Positions 32,200 to 46,800 are shown, counted from the stretch's first letter. The stretch: 64,000 nt of DNA from Ancylostoma caninum (GCA_037903475.1 JBAJFG010000347.1:2232001-2296000); one strand, 5' to 3'. Notes: generated by a model not told the origin, from the letters alone. Made by a program: numbers and translations.

Positions 32200-35100
32200 T
32201 AGCAAAAGTGTGTGTCCACAATAGTTCCGAACAAAAGGTCAATGCTAATTTGCAAAAGTTCTTTGGTTAGTAGAAATAGATATCAAAACCAGCGCAAAGC
32301 TAAAGAATGAGAAAGAAGAAAACCACGGCAGATAACGCTATTCTGAAAACTGCTGGTGCCATCAACGTAGATTTTTTAGACCAATATTTAACTCAAGAAT
32401 GTCTTCAATTCATTTTACTTTCTCTACACCATAGCAACAAAAAATTTTGCTCCAAGAAATGCGTAGGAACTTTATAAGTGATTGAAGTGAGCATTTATGT
32501 AGTGCAACTGCTACCACCCCCATGGTATGGTCGATGGATCCATCACCGCTGCTTCTCTCTTGTAAGGTGAAGGAAGCCTTCAGGGGCATTCATGAAACGC
32601 CGACGAAGAAAGTGAACGATGGTTAGCGTGTTAGCTACGTCAAAGTTGGTTTGCTAAGCTGATTTGCACAATTATAAGTTTCTGAATGCTAGGTCCAGGT
32701 GCACCATTGAGGTTACCCACGGTAAACATGAAAACTTACCCGAATTCACGCTTTGATTCTCACCCACATCTTTACCAAGACCCACGGGTAACCATATTCG
32801 TGATTATGAGATTACGTATCCTTCGAGAGATGCATCCGCATCTGGGCCCTAACCACAGTCAATTTGGAGGTGGAGGAGGGGGGGGGGGGAAGGGGGATAC
32901 TCGCATTCAAATGTATCCAACGATTATGAATTGAAGTTTATAGCTTGCCAAAGGGTTGACTAACACCATGCACTTTACCATTGGTCATATATCATTCCCA
33001 AAGCAGCTCAATTTAAACTGCATGATGCCTACAAAATAACAACATTTAAATGTAGCTGATAGCGACTGAGATCAATGTCTTCGAATTTAAATTGATAAGA
33101 AGACGGGGATTAATAACTTGTGGTCACGCGTTAGATTTTTAAATTTTTCCTCAGAATCGGTATTTTTCCAGACTGGCAGTGGCAATCAGAAGCTTCCTTC
33201 ACTTTTTTTAGCTTCTCGGTTGAACTTCCGCATTCTGAACAACCAGTGACTGTAGTCAAATGTAATAAACATGGAGTATCTTTGTTTTTATGGATTGCTT
33301 GAAAATAAATATCTTGCACTTCTCGGGTGTTTTACAGCACGCTGTTGCAGAAAGGGCGAAAGTTGGTATCGTCGATGAATCAAGGAATGCACTTCTACTA
33401 TTTTTACGAGCTTCCGCAAACCATACCGCACACAACGGGTACTTATTGACTGGTGATGCGACACCTAATGTGTAGGCGTAGTAAGTGAGTCAACCATTCT
33501 GATGCATGCTGCCCCAGCCTAGTAGCTTGAAACCAGTTAGTTCAACGAAGGTGCGAGGGTTGTAGGGTGAGCAATGTCCCAAGCAGCTGTTAAATTGTAA
33601 ACCTGTCATGCACTAAACACTTTGTGCAAACTCTGGAAGATTCGTTTTTATTTTATTTCTTTAAATTTTCACCACACTCGACGTGTTTGACAGTGTGAAT
33701 CTCCACCTGGAAACACACCAGCTCGTTCAAAGAATACCTATCTTACCTACATATGTATTAAATGCGCGCTGTGCTCTTGGTAGCAACAGCTCCTCTTGTA
33801 TCTTTTCATTGTTCATTGTATTCCTAGTTCTGAATAGAAGTGTATAGAAGTGGCAACCTCTCGCCATAAATTTACAAATGTAAGTCATTTAGTTCAGTAT
33901 TTTTCCGTCTCTGAGCTTCATTATATATGTGTTTCTTTGCTGTTCAAGTGGAGACTCTTCAATTTCTTTATTCTCGTTAGCTTCCGGCGATAACGCCGTC
34001 CTCAGAGCTTAATATTTACAATCATTTGTCACCTGATAACAATCATACAAACATTCACAACAATACTAACAATACCAGTGGCCGGGCAGAGTTTGAGTCC
34101 TGAGACTTCGAGCCGAACGGTATTCGTTTACCTACACATCGATGACTTAGACATACTATGAACAAAGACTAACACGTAAAGCAGACCTCAACTCTACGAT
34201 GTCAACTATAGAATGAGACTAGCACGGAGCGATCAGAGATAGGAGCGCCGTTCATCAGTTTATCGGTCATTTATAAATGCAATGCCATTTTTGTTAACCC
34301 GTCTAAAATTTTCGAAATCCACTGATCACCAGGGCGCAAGCGGTGTTGAAGTGAAAACACCGCTCTATGCTGTGCTGGGAAGCCCCAAAATAGGGCTCCT
34401 CCCGGTTTCAGGATCCAGGGTCGGTACGCCGATGCGTCGGCCAATTGCTGATCCCAACCACCATGCTTAAAGACTGTCAGAAAGAGCTTGTAAGGCGCAG
34501 AGTTACATAGAGTGCAAGGAGTGATATGGGCACTGGATCCCAACGCTCGCAAAGGCAAAAACGGTTTTTTCCACTATTGAATTGTATTATTGTACAACCA
34601 AAATACTATATATTGCTTGTCATCCACCGCTCTGCACCTTGAATCGGTCAGCTATTTTTCCAAAATTGATTTGTCTAAAACTTTACTGGATCGTTAATGG
34701 TTTGCCCAAAACATTCTGAATCACATGGCTTAGTTTCCTTCTCTTATTTTTACCAATACTATTTTTAAATATTATGATAAAAAATAAAGGTATGGGGCAA
34801 AGGATGAGGGTTGCTCAGTGAATTGTGGATAACTTGTACATTTCTGGCTGCTGCTACATTTTTACGGTAGCATCATCATTAGCTCACACTGATTATGTCG
34901 TATTACTTTGTTGAGATAGACTATAGTTCTGAAGCGGGATTGATGAACGCTTCCAGGAAAACTTCTCCTAACCTTGCCCTTCTCGCTAACCTAAAATTTA
35001 CGAGCTGAATGCTTGAAACGGCTAAATTTCATTACCGTGAATACGTTTGTTGTGACGAAATTCTACAGTAGATTACATTCATTTTTGTTCGAAAAAGTCG

Positions 35101-37930
35101 AGCACGCTGGAATTACAGTTAAGTTAGCGCTTTCCGGGATCGTCCGTGAATCCCATTTCTGGTTCGAGGTCTCGAAACATACGTATTTTAACATGCAACA
35201 AATAATATCTTAACTTGTGATGCATTATATTTTGAAGGACTGCACACTAGCACATCATCGATTCTTTATATCTTTGGTAGAAGGCGGAAGATTCTCTTGG
35301 TTCAATGAAGTCGAGCTAGAGATTTTGTTATATTTTCATTTTCGCCTGGCAAGCAACATGTAGGAAGCGCTTCCGGCGAAGAAATATGCTCGATACTACC
35401 GCTTCCCAAAAAAAACTTTTTTTCGAGTGAACTCTAAGTTACAGAATTTGTCACCGTGTGTTCGAAGGTGGGAATGACAAAGTAACTAGGAAAGTTTCTC
35501 GAATTTTGAGGAGCTTTTGGAGGGTTCTGAATGAAATCGCCATTACCTATGCGAGTTCGATTTCCACTGCTTCAATGCGGAAGTGATCTGGCAGATGTTG
35601 GCAGTAACGCAGAGTTTCAGGACAATTTGTGCTAGGTGCGTGCGTCAGTGGGGCATCAGACACACGCATTAATTAGAGAAGGATTTTTCATCAAGGCCGG
35701 TCAACATGCCGTGCCCACCCTGAATGAAAATGCTGTGCACCTGTGCTGAGGCCGCGGAAGCATGCTCCTCAACTGCGTTTGAGCTGCGTCAGGGTTGGAG
35801 CAGGGTCTAGCCTTCATCGTATAGACGCACACACTTTGAGCGCACGCATCTGGTATAAGTTGACCTTAGATTGATGGGAATTTTATATGGATCGTGGGTT
35901 AAAAAAATTGAAAGTGGCAGCACCATGGTCCAGACCTCGATGTTAGCGTCATGTGCATCCCCGGGATTATTGATAAGGTTCACGTTTAGAGCGTGACCTC
36001 AATCTGACCGTGCAAAAAACCGCCAGTAGCTTACTTTTCAATGAAGAAATCGTTTATTTCAGTAAGGTTAGGAAACTGAGGGATGGATGTTGATCACGTA
36101 AAAATTTTGGCCCATGACATTTTTGCCTGGCGGTCATAATGAATACTGATGCGATTACGAGCCCAGGATCCCAACATAACCGCTCACACATCTGAAATTT
36201 ATGGGCAGGTGATTCATCTGAGTACCTCTAGCCTATATTTCTCGGATGAGCGTTGACGTAACAACTAAGCGGTAGGTGTTTGTGTGAAATGACGCACAAT
36301 TGTTTACCTTTGTCCAGTTATTTGTGAGAAATCAGTCGTCCGCCTTTCTTCGACGAGATTTCGCGAATCCGAGAGGTCAGGCTGATTTTGAGTGTGTGTT
36401 TGAATAAGAGGCGAAGCGTTCGACCAGTCCGCTTTACACTCGCAACGCAATCGATTGTCATGGCTTTCTTTACCTCAACCCAGATCCGCTTGGGATCTCA
36501 TTCTCGAGTTGTCCCATGGATCTGTTGCTTGCCGTTGCGATATATTCACTAAAGTGCATTTTCAAGTGCATTAAATGATTTTTCTTACTCGTTGATAGCT
36601 CCCTCACTAAGTGTAATGCTATTCCGCTTGTTAGACGGCCTCGTAGCGCGAGTCTTCCAGGATCGCCCTTTATTTATCTTCCAACTTCACTTACTGATGC
36701 TTTATTCACATAAGAATTTTGAGAATTTACCTTAATGAGAAAGTATGATGACATTACCTGGCCTGAAGGAGTTGTATGCACGTATGCATTCTGCACCTTA
36801 CATCCATTTTCATTGGAGTGAATCGATTGACAAGAGCTGTACAACTCTCTTGGTTACGTTACCAATTTCCGTCACTTTTCTGGGTAAATACATTGCTTTT
36901 ACAGAAAAGAATTTCAGCCTCGGAGCTCCGGCGTGGGGAACGGGCGAGGGCAGTGGGGGGGGGGGGGGAGACAGGCAGGAAGGAGGGTGGGCGGGAATTT
37001 TCGCGCAAGCAATTGGTAAAACTGATACATCTATGGAAACTGATATTGATTTTTCTGCTCATCATGGCTAGGAACCCCAGAAACCCGCTAGTAGAGTGTT
37101 AGCAAAATAATAACCGAATGGATTTGATCAATTTGATAGACTATTTCGAAGCCCATGGAAAAATCAAACATAGAAAGATCTACAGCAGACAGATGAACAG
37201 CTCTTGCTTTCATTCTTCCACAGCTATAGCCGTCCCTTTTCTTGGTGTTCCAGCTCTCGACTGAGTCGATAATGAATATTCGAATATAATAGAATATATC
37301 TGATATGTTCGGTCAACACACTACTCAGTGAACACCCCTCCCCCGGAGCAAAATTAGTGAAAAAGATAGTACTGATGAGATGAGATAAACCCTATCGATG
37401 ACATGAGTAGAAAGTACCCTACGACTTCTATCCTCCACAGGAGGTAATGTATGCAAAATTTGGTCCAGATGACTCACCTCGACTCACTTGACTCATTGAG
37501 ATTTATAATCGGAATATGTACACCCCCCTCTCCCCCAAGTCACATGCAATCTCACGTGCCTACATTTTTTTCTGTTCTGGTCTGCTTTGGGCCAATATTT
37601 CTTTTTTTCTCTCACACCTCCGCCTTTCTCTCTGCCCTCAGTTGTGGCTGTCACTCCAAGAAATGCGGAAATAATCTCACTTTAGGTTACTGTCATGTTT
37701 CGCGAGGATGCTGATTAAATTTAAGGAAGCTGATGATTCTGAAGAACACCGTGTTTCATATTTCCTAAGCAATGACATTGCATAGCTATATGAGCCCTAT
37801 ATAAGTCCTTCTTAGAATACAGAATTTCGTTGATTTCCCAAATTTCTCATTAATTTCCTAGCTCCATGGCGGACCCATGATGATTTCGGGAAGACTGCAG
37901 GATTAATTCAACTGAACGAGTTTCCTGAAG
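32200..37930. other. Long gene-poor stretch
   Basis: Repeated inspection gave no exon that I can defend. A frame at 33131-33319 on the minus strand has several cysteines (GCSECGSS, DCHCQSG) but lacks a donor. Poly-G or poly-C tracts occur near 32875 and 36950. A frame at 34271-34558 on the minus strand (DQQLADASAYRPWILKPGG) is long but without support. Otherwise A+T-rich sequence. Confidence 0.4.
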
Positions 37931-38441
37931 AAAAAATATCAAAGATCCACCATCCCAATTCCACCTCTATGAATACGCCCATCTCCAGAAGTTCCTTCAG
38001 AACCTTTCAGATTCTCATTATATACCAATTTAAGGAGGGGTTCTTTTGTGCATGGTGATAAGCAGGCATGACTGCAGTAGCATTCGGAAGAGAATGTCAT
38101 GAAAAACGCAGAAGCTTTGTCGAAAAGGCGGCTCCCACAGGCTGGAGAGATTTCAGTGACAGCTTGAACAAACACTGCTGTCACCGCTCAGCTGATCCTG
38201 CATTGCGCCACCGTAGCTCTTTAGTGCTCTTTAAATTCGCCACACATTCACCACTGATGACGTCCAGTGTTACGAAAGATCCGAAACCATGACCTGACGT
38301 GCACCTGATTTGCTCCGAAGTCGCTGCCCTGTCAATAACACGTGCGATCACACAGCTGTTCCGTCGGCTCGGTTCCACATGCTCACTTTCAATTACATAT
38401 AATTCGTGCTCTCTTCAAGCTTACCACCGCTGTCGTATCAT

Positions 38442-38571
38442 CACCAGCGCCAACAGAGTTCATGCCCGAAGGTGTGGCCGTCGACGAGCGCAAAGCAACG
38501 TTGCCAAAGTCGCTTTCGGATACAGAGGTGGGTGGATGATTGTTAGTGATCTCATTGAGCTCAATGCGGCT
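38442..38571 (-). CDS. Coding-like exon, unidentified
   Basis: Read on the minus strand, TNNHPPTSVSESDFGNVALR and SSTATPSGMNSVGAGDD end at GCGGTG|GTAAGC, a strong donor. The composition (Ser/Thr/Gly-rich, low-complexity linker) looks like real protein. Possible continuation exons at about 38325 (GSDFGANQ) and around 38150-38000 (SSECYCSHACLSPC) are not secure. The 5' boundary is uncertain. No family recognised. Confidence 0.25.
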
Positions 38572-38879
38572 TGACCAATAATCCAACTTCAAACTATGCT
38601 GAGAATTTCTAGTGCATGATTGTGACCACTGCGTAGCACAGGGTGATAACCTGATATTGGGAATATGAACACCAAGATTTTTTCTGGCTAAAAAATACTA
38701 CCTAGAAGTTAAAATCTCCTTGAAACCGTTATTGATATAGTTCCGGTTCTGTAGGTGGTTATAATAGTTCTGTAGTAATTGTTATGATATTTCTACGTCA
38801 GTTCAAAGCAGAATTAGCGAACAACGAACAAGGGGCATTTGGAATACAGTAAGATTCTTTTGAGCTGTTAGCCAAGACG

Positions 38880-41800
38880 GTTATCGATCTTTATTGAGGC
38901 TAACGTTTCGGAGAAGTCGCCTTCGTCAGAGCCTGGAAAGTCAAAGACATAAGTGATTTACCCTTTCAAACGGCTCATCCCTCTGCAGGACATCCTTCAT
39001 CCAGCCGTACACTCAAAAACAGTACATACAATGAACACAGATAAGGTAGAGCTCACCTTAGTTGCGGACACGGTGGTAGAATAGCGGACCACTAGTACCA
39101 AACCCGTGCTCCTAAGGATTTATAATATGTTTATTTATAAAATTGTTAGAACAAGAGGCAGATGTACTAGAGCAAATATTCTCGAGCATGCTGCAAGAAT
39201 GTCTTGGAATTTATTTTATTTCATAGGAATTGCATAGATTTTCTGTGAGTGTCAGATAATGCCGAGAGTAACCTTGTTGTAACGCTTCTGCTTCTTCGAA
39301 GTTGTTGGGTGGATCTTTTTCATTTGTGGCCCAATGTATCGACGTAAACGCCTTTGCATGGGGTCTGAAAGTGGTTTGAAGCTCAATTCTGTATCCTTAG
39401 ACGCAGACGTTTCCTCTCTCTTGGCTGTTGCGGTGTTGCTCTAGACTCAGCGGAGAGAAACACTCGTAGGCAGAAGAACCAGCCTTGAAGGAGCATCCGT
39501 CGAAATTTTCGAGTCCGAGTTAAAGTCCCAGTGTTGACGCACATTGGCAGCTTATCACAAATGTTAAACGAACACAAAGAATCATGACTTACTCATGAAG
39601 AAATCCGAATCACAATCGCGAACCCAGCCTCGTTGCTCGTGCGGATTATCGGACACTTACCACCCGCAGTGCGTCAGGCCCCGGTACAACAGTAGGAGAA
39701 AAGCGCTGTTCTCAGTCTTGCCTCAATAAGGACAGCTTAGCTTTGATCTAAAGTGATTAATAAGACGCTGTAGTGACCTAGGGCATCTTTTAAACCACGT
39801 ACGGCTATTTTGGGAAGGGTCCAAAAAGGCAAAACGGCCTGACGCTGCGCGTGCAGGTGGTAGGTGACCGTAGACGGCTCGTGCGTGCTTTGTCAGTGGA
39901 GCGCGACAAAACGTCACCACAGTTTCGCGGATATCCCGCAAGTTTCTCGCTATCTCACGGCTGGATATGAGTTTTAGCACTCTCAAAACGCCAAAATCAT
40001 GAGAAATCTCGGAGGGGAAGATCTGGGAAGATTTGAATAAAAAAGATGTAAAAGCAGAAAATCGAAAATTTTCCACTTCCTTCCCACCCTTACACGGATG
40101 CAGAATGACTCAGAGAGCTAAAAAGCAAGTGCAGACACCCTTTGCGAACTACTGAGCGTTACTGTGCACCATAGATGGTTTATGGATGCAGTTATCATGT
40201 AAACTCAGTTACAAATACAGAATTACAGTACCAACTCCGTGTTGACAACAAGCTCACTACTTTAACCCTTCTTCTATATTTCAAGTTAAATAAATATAAT
40301 ACCTTCTGGAGACAATTTTGACAAAACACTGTACTCTGGGTAAAATGCTTAACGTCTATGTATACTCAAAGCAGGGAACTTGTTCTGTGACCCATTGCCA
40401 TCCGACTCATCACTATAGATTAGTCTATGTACGAATGAGTTATACACAGTCTAATGAAAACTTTGCGTTTTGGTGATCGTATAAAGGAGCGGGATGCTTC
40501 AAAGGAGCTTCAGAAAATCCGAAAATAGTATAGCGGTAGAATCATTCCCCTGTGTGAGAGAGGCCGGACTTTTGAAAGTGGGATAATGTGAAGAGCGTCA
40601 CCTCAGCTCTTGACAATTATTATACGCGATTCTCAAAATCTCTGCACACACGACCCGTCGGCCAGACAAAAAACAAATGTTGACTTAGAGGTGAGATTCA
40701 CTGTAGCCAATGTGCGACATCTCTGTGATACTGCCTGCACCCCCATTTTATTTCAAGGCATTTTGAATTCGGATTGCAGGTTGAGTTTAGTTATTTTTTC
40801 TACAGCACATCTACTTTCTCCCGTTCTGCTTCTATTTTTGCGCATTAAATTAGAAGTGAAATGGAGCCAGTTCTGCGCTTTCAACCACAAAAATCCTGTG
40901 CCTCCGGCGGAAGGGTGTTTGGGCTCAGCCAGAAAAGGGATGTGGCGCATGATGCCTTATGGATATACAGCCATTACTATGCTTCTGCTGACAGCTACAC
41001 CGACTCACATAGAAGAACGTAACTGTTGCGCGTTTCCACTGCTTTTACTGACTATCAACGAAGAATTACCGCTACGAAGCACTCAGAATAAAACTATCAT
41101 CTAAAGCGTCCATTTGAAAGATAAAGGTTAGAAAAATTTCAATAAATCAAGGGGAAGTAATACCATTCTGAATCGGGACCGAAAACGGTGTTGCAGAATT
41201 CCCTGAAAAATTGTGCAGCGGGGTTATTTCACGGGCTGAATCCAAAGATTAGGTCAAGTTGATAAAAGTGATTGATAAAAGTGTCATTTACTAAAATAGA
41301 TACCGATTCCGCGGTCAGCAGAGCAAGTAGCTTTCTATGGGAGGAATTAGAACAACTTTTGGAGGAATTGAGAGTTATAGTTTGAGAATTTCACCATTCT
41401 GCGTGAGCCTTCCTGGCTGTCACTTAGCGGCGGCGCGCTGCGTGCACATCCGCGGGACACCGCCAGCCACACCCCTTTCTTGGCTGGACCCAAACGCGCG
41501 CCCTCCGTGCCTCCGAATTTAACCTTTCTTCTTTGATTTTAAAGGAGGTACTTCGCGCACTTCACTCAAATTCAGCTAGAACTTTTTACTACGTCACGTT
41601 CTTTTGCTGCACCTTATTACCATATTTCTGTTGAAAAAATACGACTAAGATCTTTTTTGGTAACTCATTGCATTTTGAACGTGAATGGAAGAAATGATTT
41701 TAAAGTGATAAGCAGCTTTTTTCGATGGTTCAGCTGTAAAAGCGTATCGCAAGGATGCATGTAGGTGCTAGAGTTTGCTGAGAATGTAAATCATCAAGAT

Positions 41801-42640
41801 CAAATAGACATACTCGGTCCGACGGCTTGATCCAGAAACCGACTATGAACAATGTTCGACGCGCCCTCCAATAGAGAACAGGCTTCCCCTTAAAGGCATC
41901 ATCTACACGAGTGAAACTCGTCGACAAAGTTACGTGGTTTCATAAGGAGAATGTTGAATTCAAAAGAAGAAATTTCAGAAGAAAAATAGCTAGTTAATGC
42001 GATTAAGACTAGAATTTTCGTAGTAGTACCAGTAGGAACATGAAAGAACAGTAGATGCGGCTGATGCGGTCGTAGTGCAGTACTAATAGCTTCGAGTATT
42101 TCGCCGTCGCAGATTCTCTTTGAATCAACTACTCGGTGTTTTTCTGATGGGAGGCACGAGGGGCTCGTGTTGAGAAACAGATGGTGAGAAACAGATTGAC
42201 CCAAGCAGAAGATTCTCCACGCACTCTTAAGTGTACCCTGCAAGTAATACTAAATATAGCCTATCAAACTAGTCTCATCCCTGTTAATTTACCGACAACT
42301 GCATGACACTTTTTTTTGCTCACTAAGCATTTAGAGCATAACAGCTTTGTTAGATTTAGTTCACTACCAGTCCTCATATCACGACAGAATTCACGGAAAC
42401 GTCCCTACAAGGTGTAATATTGGCAAAGGTTCAAATTGAACATCACAGTGAATCTTAGCTAGGTTTTGCCGAAATTGATGATGCTCGAAGAACCTGCTGT
42501 TTAGGTCATTTTTGCGTGGAGAAGAGCTTCATCGGAGTGCGCATGAATACACTAACATACCTAGCCGAAATCGCATACGGAGCCTTCATTCACTTCTTGG
42601 AGGTGCTGATAGATATCCTATTCTTCTAAACATCATTGCG
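38880..42640. other. Intergenic stretch without supported genes
   Basis: The longest open frame, 40610-41104 on the plus strand (164 codons), lacks splice context, domains and coding-like composition. A minus frame at 39723-40076 is similarly unsupported. The motif GCTAACGTTTCGGAGAAGTC at 38910 is of a kind often seen in repeats. Nothing else was recognised. Confidence 0.4.
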
Positions 42641-42660
42641 CACACACATGAATTTACCAG

Positions 42661-43240
42661 ACGCACTAACACTCATTCGTATCGCACAACCCGACAGTTT
42701 TTTCACCGGCACACTGCCGTTTGACATTGTCTCTTGCATTGTAATGACAACAGACACAGCTCCTTTCGATTGTCTTTACGGCACAAGCACGATTTTTGAC
42801 AAATACGATTCTGAGTTAGAAAACAATCAGGGACGTTCTTCATCGATTGTGCTCGGTCTGACGAATGTAAGAGCAGGCGCAAGACGAGCGAAGATCATCC
42901 TAGAATTTGAAATGTCGTTTTCCATCCAATAGGTCCTCGGTTTTCAGGTGGTCGCTCCTCAACTGCAGAAATCGCAATCGGCTCGAGGTATCTTCATCGA
43001 AGACATATGCGCGACGGAAGGAAGGGCCGGAGACCGGTGAGATGGTTTTAAAGGATTATCGATTTTGACTGGATTTTTTGAAAGGAGAAGGTTTAGGTTA
43101 TGGCTAATTCTTGCAAACCCGGTGGAAGACCAGCTCTCGTTGTCATTCACGCTAGAGGAGCAAGGAGTACCTGCTGATGAAGTAGTTCAGAGAGAAACGG
43201 TACAGTTCGAATACACCTCAATACCACCGATCATAATAAA
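42661..43240 (+). CDS. Possible upstream exons of the p105-like gene, Rel-dimerisation-like
   Basis: Three plus-strand exons agree in phase: 42661-42866 (ending LGLTN|GTAAGA), 42948-43036 (acceptor TTTTCAG, VVAPQLQKSQSARGIFIED, ending phase 2) and 43085 onward (acceptor TTTGAAAG, RRFRLWLILANPVED then LSLSFTLEEQGVPADEVVQ and VQFEYTS). The last segment resembles the final strands of a Rel homology dimerisation domain (x-V-x-L-Q-L…F-x-Y). This is where such a domain would sit in NF-kB p105 or Relish, just before the ankyrin repeats. I found no DNA-binding Rel half and could not place the splice into 43832. The third exon's end near 43240 abuts a MITE. The assignment is inference. Confidence 0.4.
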
Positions 43241-43245
43241 TACAT

Positions 43246-43510
43246 GGACGTCAATGACGGTGCATCATTCGCGGCCTCGAGAAGGACGCAGCGCGATAGC
43301 GCCGTGCGCACCGCAATTGGTGTCGTATGCGGCCGGGATGCTACTTCTAGTCGCTTGCTTCCCAATTTGATAAAAAAAATCCTTAGAATCGGGTAGAAAA
43401 GCTGCTAGATATAACATAACAGCAGCAGAAAACATCTTTTACGACGCGCGCAGCGCTGTTGCGCGGCGTACTTCTCGAGGCTGCGGATGGGCCACTGCCA
43501 CTGACGTCCA
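43246..43510. mobile_element. GC-rich inverted-repeat MITE, copy 3
   Basis: GGACGTCAATGACGGTGC at the left and GCCACTGCCACTGACGTCC at the right, with CTCGAGAAGGACG boxes in both arms: same family as the copies at 7334 and 14883. It lies just downstream of the candidate Rel-like exon. Confidence 0.7.
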
Positions 43511-43831
43511 CTTTAAGTTGATTTCATCAATTTTTCCACATTTACTCCATCTTTGACGCACTTTCAGCTCTTCACCTTTACTGTACCACATCTTGCTTTT
43601 ACGGAAGACACAAATGTACAACTTTGTCTCAAAAGCCAATCGATGCACATGAGCATCCCCTTCACCTACAAAGCTAGGTAAAGTTTATTTCCATCGGCAT
43701 CTCCAAACGGAACCATTTCATAATTCCTCATCTTTTTTTCTTTTTTTTTTGTCATTGACTACTGCTTTAATACTATTAATCATTGGGTTTATTGTCAGTT
43801 ATCTTATTCTTACACGAAAAAACATTTTTAG

Positions 43832-46800
43832 CTAAAAGTTCCAGGTTAGGTTCTTCTCCCGCGTCTCAAATTGAAAGTCTTGTGGACTTCGCAGCAAATG
43901 GAGAAATTTCCTCCCTCATAATGCCCTTCTCGAGCCATATTGGAGACAAAGATAGCGAAGGAAACACGTGAGTGCTCAGAATCATAAAGCATGAGGCGGT
44001 GGGAGAGCCATATTCATGATGACGATTTTCTTAACAGAACGCCACACTCGTTTGGAATACCGGTTGCTGCTTAGCATTCAAGAACTTATCTATGAAAAAG
44101 AAAAGAAACTCATCGTAATCGTCCTCAGAGCCATTTTTAATCAACTCTTTCGCTCACAATTGTCAAGAACAATCGGCAGTCTGGTGGCAGTCAGATAATA
44201 CTACGAGCAGGACTCGCCACGTAGTTTAAAGGCAGCACTCACGGAAATTTTTGTGTTGAAGATTTCGCGGTATATCGGGGTTTTTAGGGATGATGAACTC
44301 ATTGACATCGATGACGTAGCGTGAAACACGTGAAAAACACAGGAAAAGATGGCGGTATTTCATGTGTGTCCACAGCGCGGACGAGTGTTCCGTGATGGAT
44401 CCCGGCAGGGATCCCTGCAAATGGTACGAATTTCATAGACACGCCCCCGCTGAACCACATGCACACACCCTGTCAAAGGCGTTAGTTGGCGCGATGGAAC
44501 CCTAATGTCCAGAGCGGCATATGTGTCCACGGCAGTATCTTCGCAGGTAGGTGGCCATTCAAGGTGTTCAACTTACTGTTGAGGTTGTCCAGCGGCCGGC
44601 TACATGGTAAGCGACCCATTTCAGAAGTGAAAATTTCCGTGAGTGCTGCCTTTAAAAGAGACGTTCGTCAGGGGGCCTGTGGCAGCCTATCCACACAGAA
44701 ATACTCATGCATTGTACAGGTTTCCATTTCCCGTCTTCTCGCTTCCGACTTGAAGTCTTGCCCTATTCCCACGCTCACGGTATTTTGCAGAGGTGTGAAG
44801 TTTATACGAAATACTTCATACAAAAGGCTACAAACAAATGATAACACATGATGACACACTAATTTGTCGTACAAATCATCTGTATATATAAAAATGAATG
44901 TCTGTATGTACAGTCCTTCTCAAAAATACTTGCCTCACGCTTCATCGCCCATCTGCTAAGCCGCATCACCTATGTATTACCATACGTGGTGTGACGTGGC
45001 TAAGCTGACGGGCGGTTCAGCGTGAGGCAAGAGTTTTTGAGAAAGACTGTATAGTGGAGTCGTTTTCACAGTGCACTGTCCGCGGCAACGGTCCTGCTGG
45101 CATTGCAGCACGCGGTGCGGTCCGTCAAACAGTTGACCCACGATGGATCCGGCTACTTTGACGAGTTTTATCGTCTGTTCCCTTCTTCAGTGGTTCTAAG
45201 AGCTGAAAAAGAACAATCTAAGAGGAAACAAGGAATAAAATTCTTCAACGATACCAGATCAATACCAGATCGTTCATAGGTCAACTTTTCAACCTACCGC
45301 GCTGCGTGCTCCAATGCGAGGCAGCCGCCGTCGTGGAAAATGCACTGTCAAAACGACTCCACTATATGTGTATGTGTGTATGTATGTATGTAACGACTAG
45401 AAATCGCGGAGGGTTAACCGACCGAGACCAAACTTTGCACACGCGTACCATAATGTGCGGCGGAGGTTTTAGGCCACTTTGCACCTGGGATTATCGATTG
45501 ATTTATCGGTTTAATTGATTTTTCGCTATTTCTGCCCCGGGCACGACGTAGATATGTCTATGGGGCAAGGGTATGTGTACTGTGGTTTCCCAATGCGCTG
45601 AACATGAATATGATAACCATTGTGAACGGAACATCGATTTATCGATTTGATCGATTTTTCGGTGGTTTTGCTCACGCGTCGAAACTGGAACCGTGTCTTC
45701 TGGGATTTTCCGAAACGTTCAATGACCATCACGTGCTGTGCCCTGTACCAGATCGACGAGGGAAAATCAATATTCGGCACATCATTTGATTTCTGCGACA
45801 CCACCTCATGAGCTCATTTCTGGGGTTTCCATAAATAAAATAAGGTGTGGAGGAGATATTTGCCGATTTCAGATCACTCTTGTATTTATTTTCAGAGTGC
45901 TTCATATATCAGCGAAGAACTCGCAAAGTTTCGCCTTGAAACTCTTGCTGTCAGCGATTCCTGCGGAACAAAAAGAAGGTAAGTGCTGAAAGTTTTCGAA
46001 AATACTTGCATAGCTTTGTCATTCCAGCGAAGGATGACTGCTCTACAACTTCTATCCCGTGAAAAACTGATATCGTTCAAACCGTTCACTGTAGCTAGCG
46101 TCTCTTTGCCTTGCATTTCTACAGGACCTGAGCAGTGAAATAATCGCATTTGATATTCATATCCTCCTTAACACTCTCCATTATATATAAGTGAGAGCGT
46201 CCACCGAACAAATCCCCCCAAAGCTGCCTCTTTGCCTTTCTTGTTATAATAAGCTGTGAAGATTTCCACACCGCTCACAAAAAATTCCCTGAAGACAGGA
46301 AAAGCGATATCATAGCTTACAAGCAAATGGGCCAAAATAGACTTTTGAAGTGATAAATGGAAAAGGATAGCAATTTTCATAAAACTGAACTTTACAAACG
46401 TTGCAGCTTCTATTACATACGCGAAACCATGCATTTTCAACATTTTTTCTGTTGTTTGTAAAAGCATTTGTTACTAAACTCATGTGAACGGCAAACCGCG
46501 GCGTTGGGTGGGGGCTGCTGTGGTAAAACCAATCACTCGGGGTCGCTCTCATCTCCTTGAGTTGGTAATTTTTCTTAAAGGCAGCACCCACGAAAATTTT
46601 CGAGTCTGAGATTTTGATCGCTTTGGATACTCAGCCGTTATCATAACAGTTCTACGAAAATTGCACAGTTGTAGATATCAGGATTCTCAAGCTATGAGGA
46701 AATAAAGTTTGTGCTGGCGATCAGTTTGGATGAGTTGTGAAATGAAATGAATGGGTGTTTTTGTCTACAACCACTCTCTTTGCATATAATACCACATGTT

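Larger units (their letters stand above)
44879..45720 (+). mobile_element. Second Helitron-like element, interrupted by two MITEs
   Basis: Starts TCTGTATATATAAAAATG after an A, like the 8912 element. It is split after about 30 bp and resumes at 45363 with TATGTGTATGTGTGTATG, then AGAAATCGCGGAGGG and GACCAAACTTTGCACACG, parallel to the first copy, and ATCGATTTATCGATTTGATC. The CTAGT 3' end is not found, so it is truncated. Confidence 0.55.

Noticed and set aside
38890..38945. GCTAACGTTTCGGAGAAGTCGC-type motif considered as a retroelement end
   Set aside because: No adjacent coding or terminal structure is visible, so it is only noted.
40610..41104. 164-codon open frame on the plus strand, one of the longest in the window
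   Set aside because: No domain, no splice signals, mixed composition and no neighbouring exons; length alone is not evidence here.
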